Of a stretch of 64,000 nt of DNA, positions 8,316-16,576 are shown piece after piece. Made by a program: the position numbers and the translations under genes. The notes beneath the pieces were generated by a model that was given only the letters and a program-made list of their open reading frames with translations, was not told the DNA's origin and did not search any database. Location: positions 1 through 64,000 of the forward strand of contig JAIYAQ010000001.1 in NCBI GenBank assembly GCA_027488975.1, in the 5' to 3' direction. The stretch comes from Cyanobium sp. E1_MAG_00006. GTDB taxonomy: Bacteria > Cyanobacteriota > Cyanobacteriia > PCC-6307 > Cyanobiaceae. Positions within the stretch are counted from its first letter, which is position 1. Every line of letters starts with the position of its first letter.

Positions 8316-9344
8316 GTGACTCTCCGCCTTCTGCCGCACCCGAGGCTGCGCCTGGCAGCGAGCCTGCTGGCCGCCGGCGCCGGCGCTTTGCTGCTGACGG
8401 CCTGCCAGCGCCAGGCTTCCGTGGAGGTGATCGCCGCCGATGGCGTGCTGTGTGATCTCACACGCCGCCTGGCCGCCGCCGACCTGCGGGTGGACTGCCT
8501 GCTCGATCCCGACGACGACCCCCACCAGTTCCTGCTGAGTCCGCGTCAGAGCCGGGATGTCCAACAGGCCCGCCTCGTGCTGATCAACGGCTACGCGCTC
8601 ACCCCGGCCCTGCAGAAACTGCCGCGGGCCGTGGCCGTGGCGGAGCTGGCGGTTCCGCCCAGCCCCGCCAGCGCCAAAGCCGAAGCTGAACAGGAGCACG
8701 GCCATGGCCATCACTCGGGTGACGCCCACGAACAAGAGCACCAGCACGATCACGGCGGGCGCGATCCACACGCCTGGCACGACCCCCTCCAGGCCGAGGC
8801 GATGGTGCAGATTGTGAGCGAGCGATTGCGGGAGCTGAAGCCCGCCGCCGCTGCGGCCATCCGCCAGCGGGAGCAGCTGATGCGCCAGAGCCTGGTGGCT
8901 CTGGACCGTTGGAATAGGCGCCAGTTCGCAACACTGCCCGCTGAGCGCGGCACTCGTACCCTGGCCACCGGTCATCGGGCCTTCAGCAGCCTGGCCCGTC
9001 GCTACGAGCTCACGGAGCTGCCGGTGGTGGATGCCGGCAGCACCAGCGAGGCCCTCCGCCCTCAGGCGCTGGCCGCCGCGGTGCAGCGCCTGAAGGCGAA
9101 GAAGATCCCAGCGCTGTTCAGCGAGCAATGGCCTGCCAGCAAGGCCATCACACGCATCAGTGAGCTCAGCGGCGTGCCGCTCGCCCCGGAGTCGCTGCGG
9201 GCCGATGGTCTGGCCAGCGCCCCCCACGACGATCTGATGGCCACTCTCACCACCAACACCTGTCTGATCGTCGATCAGCTGGGCGGTCGCTGCGACCGCC
9301 CCGGACAACGCCAGCTGATCGCCGGCTGGGAAGCGATCCGCTGA
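8316..9344 (+). CDS. znuA: zinc ABC transporter substrate-binding lipoprotein (ZnuA-like)
   Basis: 342-aa cluster A-I solute-binding protein. The lipobox 'LLTAC' puts the lipidated Cys at residue 30. Metal ligands expected in the family are visible: His70 in 'DDDPHQF', His152 and His155 in 'PHAWHD', the His of 'ATGHRAF', and a C-terminal Asp in 'PHDDLM'. A His-rich loop (about residues 128-146, eight His) sits before the second ligand; this loop marks zinc-type ZnuA proteins and may trap zinc. The GTG start lies 22 bases from the Zur-box-like site, so repression by Zur in high zinc is likely. Confidence 0.9.
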   Translation: MTLRLLPHPRLRLAASLLAAGAGALLLTACQRQASVEVIAADGVLCDLTRRLAAADLRVDCLLDPDDDPHQFLLSPRQSRDVQQARLVLINGYALTPALQKLPRAVAVAELAVPPSPASAKAEAEQEHGHGHHSGDAHEQEHQHDHGGRDPHAWHDPLQAEAMVQIVSERLRELKPAAAAAIRQREQLMRQSLVALDRWNRRQFATLPAERGTRTLATGHRAFSSLARRYELTELPVVDAGSTSEALRPQALAAAVQRLKAKKIPALFSEQWPASKAITRISELSGVPLAPESLRADGLASAPHDDLMATLTTNTCLIVDQLGGRCDRPGQRQLIAGWEAIR

Positions 9345-9565
9345 TCCGCTGATCCGCTCATCAACGCGCCCGCACAGAGCTAAGCCATCCCAGCGAGGCA
9401 ACAGGTTGCCGGAGCTGCCGGCGGATCCAATCGAAGACCCCTTGCTTCTGCGCCTGAGCAGGGCCGGTCGGGCCGTATCCAGGCCAACAACCAAGTCGCG
9501 ACGAGCACGAACAGACTCCCGGGCCAGGCACATCGGCCAAGAAACGACAACGGCATTCGCAAGAA

Positions 9566-9580
9566 TGAGAACCGTTATCA
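9566..9580. promoter_or_regulatory. Zur-box-like operator upstream of the SLH porin
   Basis: The same 15 bases as at 8280 (TGAGAACCGTTATCA), 26-56 bases before the candidate porin starts. Exact identity of a 15-mer at two nearby promoters argues for a shared regulator. This would place the porin in the zinc regulon. Confidence 0.78.
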
Positions 9581-9605
9581 TCTTCCTGGCGGTTGTGGTC
9601 TCCCC

Positions 9606-11204
9606 GTGGCCTGGCGCCTCGTTGTTCCCACTCGCGTGACATCCGTGAACCTGTTGCGAACCCTGCTGCTGGCTCCGGCTGCCCTCGGCCTGACAACCCT
9701 GTTGCCGCTGGCGTCCCTCGGCGAGGCCACAGCGGCCGAGACCGGCGCCGAGCAGGTCACCTCGATCAGCCAGTTCTCCGACATTCGCCCCACCGACTGG
9801 GCCTATCAGGCGCTCAGCAACCTGATCGAGCGCTACGGCTGCGTGGCCGGCTACCCCGGGGGCAGCTTCCTCGGCAGCCGCCCCCTTAGCCGCTGGGAAG
9901 CCGCCGCCGCCCTCAACGCATGCCTGGATCGCATCAGCGAAACCACCGATGAGCTGAAGCGCCTGCAGCAGGAGTTCGCCAAGGAACTCGCGGTAGTCAA
10001 GGGCCGGGTCGATGGTCTCGACGCCCGGGTGGGTGTGCTGGAAGCGACCCGCTTCTCCACCACCACCAAGCTGAGCGGCCTGACCACGTTTGTGCTGGGG
10101 GCCAACAGCTTCAGCGGAAGTGCGTCCAATCAGGTGCGCGCCGCCCAGACCGCCTTCGGCGCCACAACCTTCAACTACGACGTTCTGCTCAACCTCGACA
10201 CGAGCTTCTCGGGTAAGGACCTGCTGCGCACACGACTGCGGGGCGGCAACTTCGATGCCACGAGCAACAGCTTCGGCGGCGCCGGCCCCAGCAACCTCTC
10301 GATCCTGGAAACCGCCTTCCAGGAAAACCTGCAGGATGGCGATGGGAGAGATGTGATCGGCATCGATCGCCTCTTCTACCAGGTTCCCCTCGGCGACTTC
10401 ACACTCACCCTCGGGGGCCGTGTGGAACAGGACGACATGCTGGCGATCTGGCCGAGCGTGTATCCCTCTGAATCCGTGCTGGATGTGCTCACCCTGCCGG
10501 GTGCACCCGCGGCCTACAACAACAATCTCGGTGCCGGTGCCGGCCTGTGGTGGAGAAAGGATGGGTTCGCCATCAGTGCCAACTATGTGGCCGCGAACGG
10601 CAATGTCGGCGCTCCCGCGGCGGGCGGCATCGCCACCGCCGGAGCCGGCAGCACCGCCACGGTGCAAATCGGCTACAGCACGGATCAGTGGGCCCTGGCC
10701 GCGATCTACGCCTCCGTACAGAACGCCAACGATCTGATCACCTACGCCAGCCGCTTCACCCTCAACAGCTTCAGCAATGCCGGCACCACCTCCGCCTTCG
10801 GCCTGGCCGGCTACTGGCAACCGGCCCAGTCGGGCTGGCTGCCTTCGCTCAGCGCCGGCTGGGGAATCAACAACACCCAGTACGCCAACGATGTGAACAG
10901 CAACGGCCTGGTCGCCAACAGCCAGTCGTGGAGTGTGGGCCTGCAGTGGCAGGACGCCTTCCTCAAAGGCAATGCCGCCGGCATGGCGGTAGGCCAGCCC
11001 ACCTTCGCCACCAGCCTCTACGGCGGAGAGACACCCAACGACGGCAACCTGATCTGGGAGTGGTGGTACAAGGTGCAGCTCAGCGACAACATCGCCCTCA
11101 CTCCGGCCCTCTTTTATCTGAGCCGGCCCCTAGGAGCCGATACCCCAGGCGGAACAAGCTTCCAGCAGCTGGGGGGCCTGATCAAGACCAGCTTCAGCTT
11201 CTGA
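9606..11204 (+). CDS. iron-uptake-type porin of cyanobacteria (SLH domain plus OprB-like barrel)
   Basis: 532 aa from GTG 9606; GTG 9636 or 9648 would give a better-placed signal peptide ('LLRTLLLAPAALGLTTLLPLASLGEATAAE'-type, cleaved after Ala-Ala). Residues about 58-115 form one SLH domain ('FSDIRPTDWAYQALSNLIERYGC', 'RWEAAAALNACLDR'). A short coiled coil follows (120-145), then an OprB-like beta-barrel ending in aromatic 'TSFSF', the outer-membrane insertion signal. The Zur-box-like site in front and the znuA neighbour suggest zinc passage through the outer membrane rather than iron; this is inference. Confidence 0.88.
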   Translation: MAWRLVVPTRVTSVNLLRTLLLAPAALGLTTLLPLASLGEATAAETGAEQVTSISQFSDIRPTDWAYQALSNLIERYGCVAGYPGGSFLGSRPLSRWEAAAALNACLDRISETTDELKRLQQEFAKELAVVKGRVDGLDARVGVLEATRFSTTTKLSGLTTFVLGANSFSGSASNQVRAAQTAFGATTFNYDVLLNLDTSFSGKDLLRTRLRGGNFDATSNSFGGAGPSNLSILETAFQENLQDGDGRDVIGIDRLFYQVPLGDFTLTLGGRVEQDDMLAIWPSVYPSESVLDVLTLPGAPAAYNNNLGAGAGLWWRKDGFAISANYVAANGNVGAPAAGGIATAGAGSTATVQIGYSTDQWALAAIYASVQNANDLITYASRFTLNSFSNAGTTSAFGLAGYWQPAQSGWLPSLSAGWGINNTQYANDVNSNGLVANSQSWSVGLQWQDAFLKGNAAGMAVGQPTFATSLYGGETPNDGNLIWEWWYKVQLSDNIALTPALFYLSRPLGADTPGGTSFQQLGGLIKTSFSF

Positions 11205-11401
11205 TCGGCGGGCCAGCCGCTCAAAATGGCTGCTGCTCATAAAGGCTGCTGCTCAGCAAGACAGCAGCTCTCATCGGAGATCCACCCCGAATCCCCCCCT
11301 GGGAAGACCCGCCCCCTGGCCCCAGGGATCAGACTGAACGCAACAGCTCTGCCAGACGCCGCGTGATCGCCAGCGTGACCGACACCGCCTCCACCAGCGC
11401 G

Positions 11402-12535
11402 ATGGACCCTGCTCCCACTGCCCTGCCGGTGACCATCCTCACCGGCTTCCTCGGGGCCGGCAAGACCACCCTGCTCAACCACATCCTCAGCAACCAGCAG
11501 GGCGTGAAAACCGCCGTGCTGGTGAATGAGTTCGGCGAGATCGGCATCGACAACGACCTGATCATCGCCACCGGCGAAGACATGGTGGAGCTGAGCAACG
11601 GCTGCATCTGCTGCTCGATCAACGGCGAACTGCTCGAAGCGGTGTACCGCATTCTCGATCGCCCCGATCCCGTGGATTATCTGGTGGTGGAGACCACTGG
11701 CCTGGCCGATCCACTGCCCGTGGCAATGACGTTTCTGGGCAGCGACCTGCGCGATGCGACCCGACTGGATTCGATCATCACCCTGATCGACGCCGAGAAC
11801 TTCACCGAGGAAATCCTCGAGGGCGATGTGGCCAGAGCCCAGGTGGTGTACGGCGACATCCTGATGCTCAACAAGTGCGATCTGGTTAGCGAGGAGCGGC
11901 TGACGGCGGTGGAGACGCGCCTGCGCGAGATCAAGACCGACGCCCGCATCCTCCGCTCGGTGAAGGGGGAGGTGAGCCTGCCGCTGCTGCTGAGCGTGGG
12001 CCTGTTCGAGAGCGACAAGGTTGTGGCTGAGCAGGAGAGCGCCCCGCACAACCATGGTCACACCCACGACACCAAAGACCACAGCGGCTGCGATCACGAT
12101 CACGGCCATTGCGAACACGACCACGGGCATGTGCACAGCCACGGGCATCCGCACAGCCACGATCACGATCACGCGCATGATCACGCGCACAACCATTCCC
12201 ACGACCACGCCGACCACCTGGCGATCGAAGGCTTCACCTCGCTTTCGTTCAGCAGCGACGGCCCCTTCGCCCTGCGCAAGTTCCAGAACTTCCTCGACAA
12301 CCAACTGCCAGCCGGCGTGTTCCGCGCCAAGGGCATCCTCTGGTTCAACGAGAGCGAACGCCGCCACGTGTTCCATCTGGCGGGCAAGCGCTTCTCGATC
12401 GACGACAGCGACTGGAGCTCCAACACAGAGCGCCGCAATCAGCTGGTGCTGATCGGCAAGCAACTGGACCACGCCACGCTGCGCAAACAGCTGCAGGCCT
12501 GCGTGGCCAGGAACGCCGGCAAGGGCTTCCGCTGA
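11402..12535 (+). CDS. COG0523/CobW-family GTPase with long His-rich linker (putative zinc metallochaperone)
   Basis: 377-aa G3E GTPase. It shows Walker A 'GFLGAGKTTLLN', the metal-binding 'GCICCSI' (CxCC), 'ETTGLADP', and the guanine-specific 'LNKCD'. Between the GTPase and the C-terminal CobW_C domain (about residues 213-270) lies a linker with about 25 His alternating with Asp, Gly and Ser, plus two Cys. ATG 11402 is chosen; GTG 11363 would add 13 residues. Such proteins pass zinc or another divalent metal to client proteins. Location between the zinc genes and a Fur regulator supports zinc. No Zur-box-like sequence is visible before it. Confidence 0.87.
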   Translation: MDPAPTALPVTILTGFLGAGKTTLLNHILSNQQGVKTAVLVNEFGEIGIDNDLIIATGEDMVELSNGCICCSINGELLEAVYRILDRPDPVDYLVVETTGLADPLPVAMTFLGSDLRDATRLDSIITLIDAENFTEEILEGDVARAQVVYGDILMLNKCDLVSEERLTAVETRLREIKTDARILRSVKGEVSLPLLLSVGLFESDKVVAEQESAPHNHGHTHDTKDHSGCDHDHGHCEHDHGHVHSHGHPHSHDHDHAHDHAHNHSHDHADHLAIEGFTSLSFSSDGPFALRKFQNFLDNQLPAGVFRAKGILWFNESERRHVFHLAGKRFSIDDSDWSSNTERRNQLVLIGKQLDHATLRKQLQACVARNAGKGFR

Positions 12536-12578
12536 GCCCGCCTGAGCACCAGGCCACCAGACAACCAACCGCCAAACA

Positions 12579-12615
12579 AGGGCTGCTTCACCGTCGCGGA
12601 TGCAACAGCAGCCCT
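12579..12615. terminator. hairpin after the COG0523 gene
   Basis: Nine-base perfect stem AGGGCTGCT / AGCAGCCCT with a 19-base loop, 44 bases after the CobW stop. No T-run follows, so it is terminator-like at best; it may be an RNA-stabilising stem. Confidence 0.35.
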
Positions 12616-12647
12616 GGTGATCCCCGCTACGCTGCGATGAATCGCCA

Positions 12648-12800
12648 ATGCCCTTGATGGCCGACGTCGTGCTCTTCGCCGCCGTACTCGCCCTGTTCGG
12701 CCTGGCTTACTGGCTCACCACCGGCTCCGATGACGACAACGGCGGTGGCGGGCTGATGCAGCCGGCTCTGGCTCCGGTCCGCGTCAACCGTCAGCGCTGA
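12648..12800 (+). CDS. 50-aa single-pass membrane protein, unknown
   Basis: Small frame starting ATG CCC TTG ATG and ending TGA 12798-12800. Residues 5-24 form one hydrophobic helix ('DVVLFAAVLALFGLAYWL'), followed by an Asp-rich and Gly-rich turn ('GSDDDNGGGG') and a basic end 'RVNRQR'. Codon choice matches the neighbours. It overlaps the convergent fur gene by 17 bases. I do not recognise the family. Confidence 0.6.
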   Translation: MPLMADVVLFAAVLALFGLAYWLTTGSDDDNGGGGLMQPALAPVRVNRQR

Positions 12801-13323
12801 CGCCCGCTTCCGCCGCTGCACAGGCCGGGCAGAGCGCCCGCACATTCAGCACACACTCCAGCAAACGGAAGCCGTGCAGGCCCGCGGCGGCTTCACCGGC
12901 CTGGAGCACCGCCTGGCTCTCAAATTCCTCAGTGTGGCCGCAGCGAACGCACACCAGATGGTGATGGTCCCTGTGATCATCGTCGCTCGCCAGCTCGAAA
13001 CGCCGCCCACCCTCAGGTAGCTCAAGCTCCCGCAGCAGTTCCATCGAACTGAGCAGCCGCAGGGTGCGGTACACCGTGGCCAGCGACACGCGCTCCTCGG
13101 CCCGCAGCAGACGCTGGTGCACCTCCTCGGCACTGAGATGACTCCCCTCGCCGATGCGCTCGAACAGCGCCAGAACCCGCTGGCGCTGTGGGGTGAGCCG
13201 CTGGCCGCGGCCGTGCAGGCTGGTGCGCAGAGCCTCGCTCTGGGGCTGGGCCGGTACAGGGTTCTGCAGGAGGTTCTGCAGCTGGGGTGTCGACGCTGCA
13301 GACATGGCCGGACACGGGCTCAT
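12784..13323 (-). CDS. fur: Fur-family transcriptional regulator (Fur or PerR type)
   Basis: 179-aa regulator. An N-terminal extension rich in Gln/Pro (residues 1-33) precedes the winged helix ('RLTPQRQRVLALFE', 'RVSLATVYRTLRLL'). The metal region reads 'DDDHRDHHHLVCVRCGHTEEF', with CVRC and a C-terminal CPAC completing the structural zinc site. The extended form with the His triplet resembles the main cyanobacterial Fur more than the short Zur-like protein at 7019. Start is uncertain: ATG 13323 or ATG 13305; the latter would leave more room for a promoter against the divergent frame. Confidence 0.82.
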   Translation of the reverse strand: MSPCPAMSAASTPQLQNLLQNPVPAQPQSEALRTSLHGRGQRLTPQRQRVLALFERIGEGSHLSAEEVHQRLLRAEERVSLATVYRTLRLLSSMELLRELELPEGGRRFELASDDDHRDHHHLVCVRCGHTEEFESQAVLQAGEAAAGLHGFRLLECVLNVRALCPACAAAEAGVSADG

Positions 13324-13643
13324 TCTCAACAGTAAGGCCAGTTGCGAAGAGCTGCCAGATCAAGAGTCGGCGCTCCAGCATCACCACCGGCGAATGGCAG
13401 CGCAGCCCCGTGGTCGCGCTGATCGAGCCGGAATTCGATAAGCTGGCCGGCCGCACCCTGGTGGTGCTGGGCGCCGGCAGCATCGGCTGGAGCTGCGAGA
13501 CGGATCAGCAGAAGGCCCTGCCCAACCTGCTGCTCACGCCGCCTACGGCCTGGAGCTCACGCCAGGCACGGGAGCGCCTGGAGCAGGCCCTGGCGGAACA
13601 TGTACGCGCCTATGCCGCAGAACGAGGCAAGGGCGGCGGCTGA
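13287..13643 (+). CDS. conserved-looking hypothetical protein, start uncertain
   Basis: The body of the frame (from about 13372) reads 'TGEWQRSPVVALIEPEFDKLAG' and continues 'LVVLGAGSIGWSCET', a compact alpha/beta-looking segment, then a charged helix. The only canonical starts are GTG 13287, which overlaps the 5' end of the divergent fur gene, and GTG 13410, which would cut into the body. It ends inside the next convergent gene. Function unknown. Confidence 0.45.
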   Translation: MSTLQTWPDTGSFSTVRPVAKSCQIKSRRSSITTGEWQRSPVVALIEPEFDKLAGRTLVVLGAGSIGWSCETDQQKALPNLLLTPPTAWSSRQARERLEQALAEHVRAYAAERGKGGG

Positions 13644-14683
13644 AGCCAACGCCGGTCGAGCTGAGCGCTGCCGGCGGCGATCAGGTCGGCCAGCGCAGTG
13701 ATCAGGCGGTAGCTGATGGCGACCGCCAGCAAAGGTGCCTCCGGAACGGCGAAGGCCAGGCGCAGGATCAGCACCGTCTCGAACACGCCCAGGCCTCCGG
13801 GGGCGCCAGGCACCACCAGCCCGGCGGTCCAGGCCAGGCTGAAACCAGCCAGCCAGCCCCCCCAGCCAAGCGAAAAGCTGAGGTCGAAGGCCTGCACGCA
13901 GCAGGCGAACCCAGCGAAGCGCAGCAATACGAAGCCCAGCTCGGCCAGCAGGGGCTGCCAGGGATAGCCCGGCAGCTGCAAGCCGCCAGGGGTGTCATCA
14001 GCCTCGAGCAGGCCCCTGGCCTGCAGCTGCCGGCTCCGCTGCCGCTCGAGGCGCTCCATCAGCGGGTTGAGCCAACGGGGCAGCAGCAGCAGCAACGCCA
14101 GCGGGCAGAGCAACCCCAGCCCGGTCTGCCAACCACCGAACAGCACCAGGGCCAGGGCCGCCACCGCCATCAGCAGCGGATCCAACAGCACCGCCACCAG
14201 CGCCTGCCGCGTGTTGAGGGGCTCCTGCAGAAGGGGCGCCGAGGCTGGCGCCGCACCAGCATCCGCCTCTCCCCCCACCCGCAGAGCCCGTAGGCGTGCC
14301 AGCAGATGCCAGACCCCACCGGGCAGGTACTTGCGCAGGTTCGAGGCCAGGAAGAGCAGAACCACCGCCGCCCAGCGGGGGCGATGGCCCAGCCAGCGCA
14401 GCACCACCCCCCAGGCCAGACCATTGGCCACCAGGCTGAGCAGGCTCAGGCCCACCCCCAGCAGCAGCCAGCACCAACCCTGGCCATCCAGGCTGAGCTG
14501 CAGCAGCTGGCGGGCGTTGCCGGCCAGAGCCGCCAGCAGGAAGCCGGCGCTGGCGAGCATCACCCACAAGCGAGCCCCACCCGGCAGGTTGACGGTGGGC
14601 AGGTGCAAGCGCGACAGCTGCAGCTGTGGCAACTGCAGCCGCGACAGTTTCAAGCGCGACAAGTTGAGCTCTGGGCGCTTCAT
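13610..14683 (-). CDS. YbhN/UPF0104-family membrane protein (lysylphosphatidylglycerol synthase TM-like)
   Basis: 357-aa integral membrane protein with about eight hydrophobic segments. Family marks include 'FLASNLRKYLPGGVWHLLARL' (split: the 'NLRKYLPGG' core) and 'TAGLVVPGAPGGLGVFETVLIL', the conserved 'PGGLG.FE' motif. The N-terminus has a short leucine-rich run of near repeats ('LNLSRLKLSRLQLPQLQLS'). ATG 14683 overlaps the larC stop by four bases, so the two are cotranscribed. The family acts in lipid or glycan transfer; the substrate here is unknown. Confidence 0.8.
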   Translation of the reverse strand: MKRPELNLSRLKLSRLQLPQLQLSRLHLPTVNLPGGARLWVMLASAGFLLAALAGNARQLLQLSLDGQGWCWLLLGVGLSLLSLVANGLAWGVVLRWLGHRPRWAAVVLLFLASNLRKYLPGGVWHLLARLRALRVGGEADAGAAPASAPLLQEPLNTRQALVAVLLDPLLMAVAALALVLFGGWQTGLGLLCPLALLLLLPRWLNPLMERLERQRSRQLQARGLLEADDTPGGLQLPGYPWQPLLAELGFVLLRFAGFACCVQAFDLSFSLGWGGWLAGFSLAWTAGLVVPGAPGGLGVFETVLILRLAFAVPEAPLLAVAISYRLITALADLIAAGSAQLDRRWLQPPPLPRSAA

Positions 14684-15918
14684 GGCTGGGCCTCCAGCAG
14701 CTCCAGCACGGAGCGGCGCAGCGCAGCCGGAGCAAGGGCATGACGTCGGGCCAGCTCCACCAGGTCGTCCATCTCGGGTTTGCACAGCAGGGTGCCATCG
14801 GGACGGCGGCTGCGCTTGATCCGCACCGGCCCCCAGGGGGTATCGAGACTGACAATCTCCCGCGGGAGCACCCAGCGCTGCTGCAGCGACTCGCGCACCC
14901 CCAGGCTGCTGCCCAGGCGCCACCAGACCTCGCGCAGGGGCTGCGCCAGCTCCGGATGGGCCAGAACGGTGATCAGGGTGCCGGGCCTGCCCTTCTTCAT
15001 CTGCACCGGCTGGCTGAACACCTCCACAGCGCCGGCGGTCCGCAGCTCCTCAATCAGGAAGGCCAGGTCCTCCGCGCTGGCGTCGTCGAGCTGGGCCTGC
15101 TGCTGCAGCAGGGCCTCATAGCGGGGCGAAGCGGGATCCCCCTGGCTCGCCGTGGTGCTGTCGGGGTCCGCCCCGGTGGGCTCAGCCAGCACCACCCGCA
15201 ACAGGTTGGGGCGATCCAATGTGCGACTGCCGAGGCCAATGCCCACCCCCGTGGGCAGCAGGGCCGGCGCCGGCCCGAAACGCTCGGCCAGCACCGCCAT
15301 CAACGCCAGCCCCGTGGGGGTGGTGAGTTCGGCAGGGGGGAAATCGCCGCTGGCGGCCAGCGGCACAGCGCGGCGGCGGGCCAGCTCCAGAACCGCTGGC
15401 GCTGGCAGGGGCAGGCGGCCGTGGGCGGTCTGCACGCTGCCATGGCCGGCCGGAGGCACCCCACACACCAGCTGCTGCACACCGAAATGGCGCAGACCGG
15501 CGCAGACCCCCACCACATCCACCAGGGCATCGATCGCCCCCACCTCGTGGAAATGCACCTGCTCCGGTGCGTGGCCGTGAACGCTGGCCTCCGCCTCCGC
15601 CAGCAGGCTGAACACCGCCAGCACCTGCTCCCTTAGAGCCGGCTCCAGCGGGGCCGCTGCGATGCGCTGGCGCAGCTCTCCCCAGTGGCGATGGGCGGGC
15701 TCACTCTCCAGGGGCTCCACCTCCAGATGCAGCCCGCGAAGGCCGCCGCTGCGGCGCTCCTGCAGCTGCAGGCGATAGCGCCCCGTCAGCTCAAGGGCAG
15801 CCAGGGGAGCATGCAGCACCTCTTCCGGCAGGCCCAGGTCGAACAGCGCCGCCAGCAGCATGTTGCCCGCCAGTCCGGTGGGGCAATCCACCACGGCCAG
15901 GGGCGCCGAGCGGCTCAT
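14680..15918 (-). CDS. larC: LarC family nickel insertion protein (pyridinium-3,5-bisthiocarboxylate mononucleotide nickel chelatase)
   Basis: 412 aa. Hallmarks: 'DCPTGLAGNMLLAALFDLG' at the start, a metal region 'HGHAPEQVHFHEVGAIDALVD', and 'GHGSVQTAHGRLPLPAPAVLEL'. LarC inserts nickel into the pincer cofactor of lactate racemase-type enzymes. It is a single continuous frame with no programmed frameshift, unlike some lactobacilli. LarB, LarE and LarA are not in the window. It sits between a YbhN-like membrane protein (4-base overlap) and an M41-like gene (4-base overlap). Confidence 0.88.
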   Translation of the reverse strand: MSRSAPLAVVDCPTGLAGNMLLAALFDLGLPEEVLHAPLAALELTGRYRLQLQERRSGGLRGLHLEVEPLESEPAHRHWGELRQRIAAAPLEPALREQVLAVFSLLAEAEASVHGHAPEQVHFHEVGAIDALVDVVGVCAGLRHFGVQQLVCGVPPAGHGSVQTAHGRLPLPAPAVLELARRRAVPLAASGDFPPAELTTPTGLALMAVLAERFGPAPALLPTGVGIGLGSRTLDRPNLLRVVLAEPTGADPDSTTASQGDPASPRYEALLQQQAQLDDASAEDLAFLIEELRTAGAVEVFSQPVQMKKGRPGTLITVLAHPELAQPLREVWWRLGSSLGVRESLQQRWVLPREIVSLDTPWGPVRIKRSRRPDGTLLCKPEMDDLVELARRHALAPAALRRSVLELLEAQP

Positions 15919-16574
15919 CGCACCTCCGCAAGCAGCTGCTCCGCCCGCTGCTCCAGCTCAGCGCGGCGCTGCCGCAGCCACTGCTCCACCTCCCGCCGGG
16001 CGCGGCGCTGCTCGTTCTGGGCGGTGGTCACGTCGTAGCCGGAAAGGCCCCACAGCCGGCCGAGCAGGGCTCGATCGTCGGCACCGCCGCGGGAGCCCCC
16101 GTAGATCAGGAGCTCGGCCACCATGCCCGCCTGCAGCACCTGGCTCCAACGGCGCAGATCCTCCAGTGGCAGCTTGGCGTGCGCCGGCGGCTCGAGCTGG
16201 GTGGTGCCATTGGCGCGCAGGCCCTGGCGCCAGCAGGCCAGGCTGCCCACCAGCACCTGCTGCACCGGCAGGTCGTTCTCGGCCGCCAGCAGTACGTGGC
16301 CGGCCTCATGGATGGCGATGCGGCGCAACCGCGCCAGGCCGATGCCCGCCGGCAGGGCCTCGGCCAGCAGATGGCCGCCAAGCCCGCCAAAGCGGGCGGC
16401 ATCAAGGGTGAGGGCCACCATGCCGCCGCCAGCCGCCACGGCAATCAGCCAGGGCGAGAGCCCCAGCACCGGGCCCACCACGGCCGCCAGGGTGACGCCG
16501 GCCACGGCAACCCCGGCGCCCAGGGCCGCCGTGGAGCCCTGATCGGAGCTGGGGAAGCGCTCCGGCGTCGCCAT
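15915..16574 (-). CDS. stand-alone M41-type (FtsH peptidase-like) membrane protein without AAA domain
   Basis: 219 aa. Two hydrophobic helices (about residues 18-55) are followed by 'RRIAIHEAGHVLLAAENDLP', the HExxH zinc motif of M41 peptidases (HEAGH). The downstream third zinc ligand region reads 'GADDRALLGRLWGLSGYD'. The AAA ATPase module of FtsH is absent, so it is either a small independent metallopeptidase or a regulator of FtsH; such short forms occur in cyanobacteria. The C-terminus is a charged helix. It overlaps larC by four bases. Confidence 0.75.
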   Translation of the reverse strand: MATPERFPSSDQGSTAALGAGVAVAGVTLAAVVGPVLGLSPWLIAVAAGGGMVALTLDAARFGGLGGHLLAEALPAGIGLARLRRIAIHEAGHVLLAAENDLPVQQVLVGSLACWRQGLRANGTTQLEPPAHAKLPLEDLRRWSQVLQAGMVAELLIYGGSRGGADDRALLGRLWGLSGYDVTTAQNEQRRARREVEQWLRQRRAELEQRAEQLLAEVR

Positions 16575-16576
16575 GC

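Noticed and set aside
8292-10820. 842-codon open frame antisense to znuA and the porin
   Set aside because: GC-rich codons in the true genes open the opposite strand; the protein is low complexity with no family resemblance, while the plus-strand genes are clear.
11222-11330. Hairpins after the porin as a terminator
   Set aside because: Several GCTGCTG/CAGCAGC pairings are possible but no T-run follows, and such triplets are common in this sequence.
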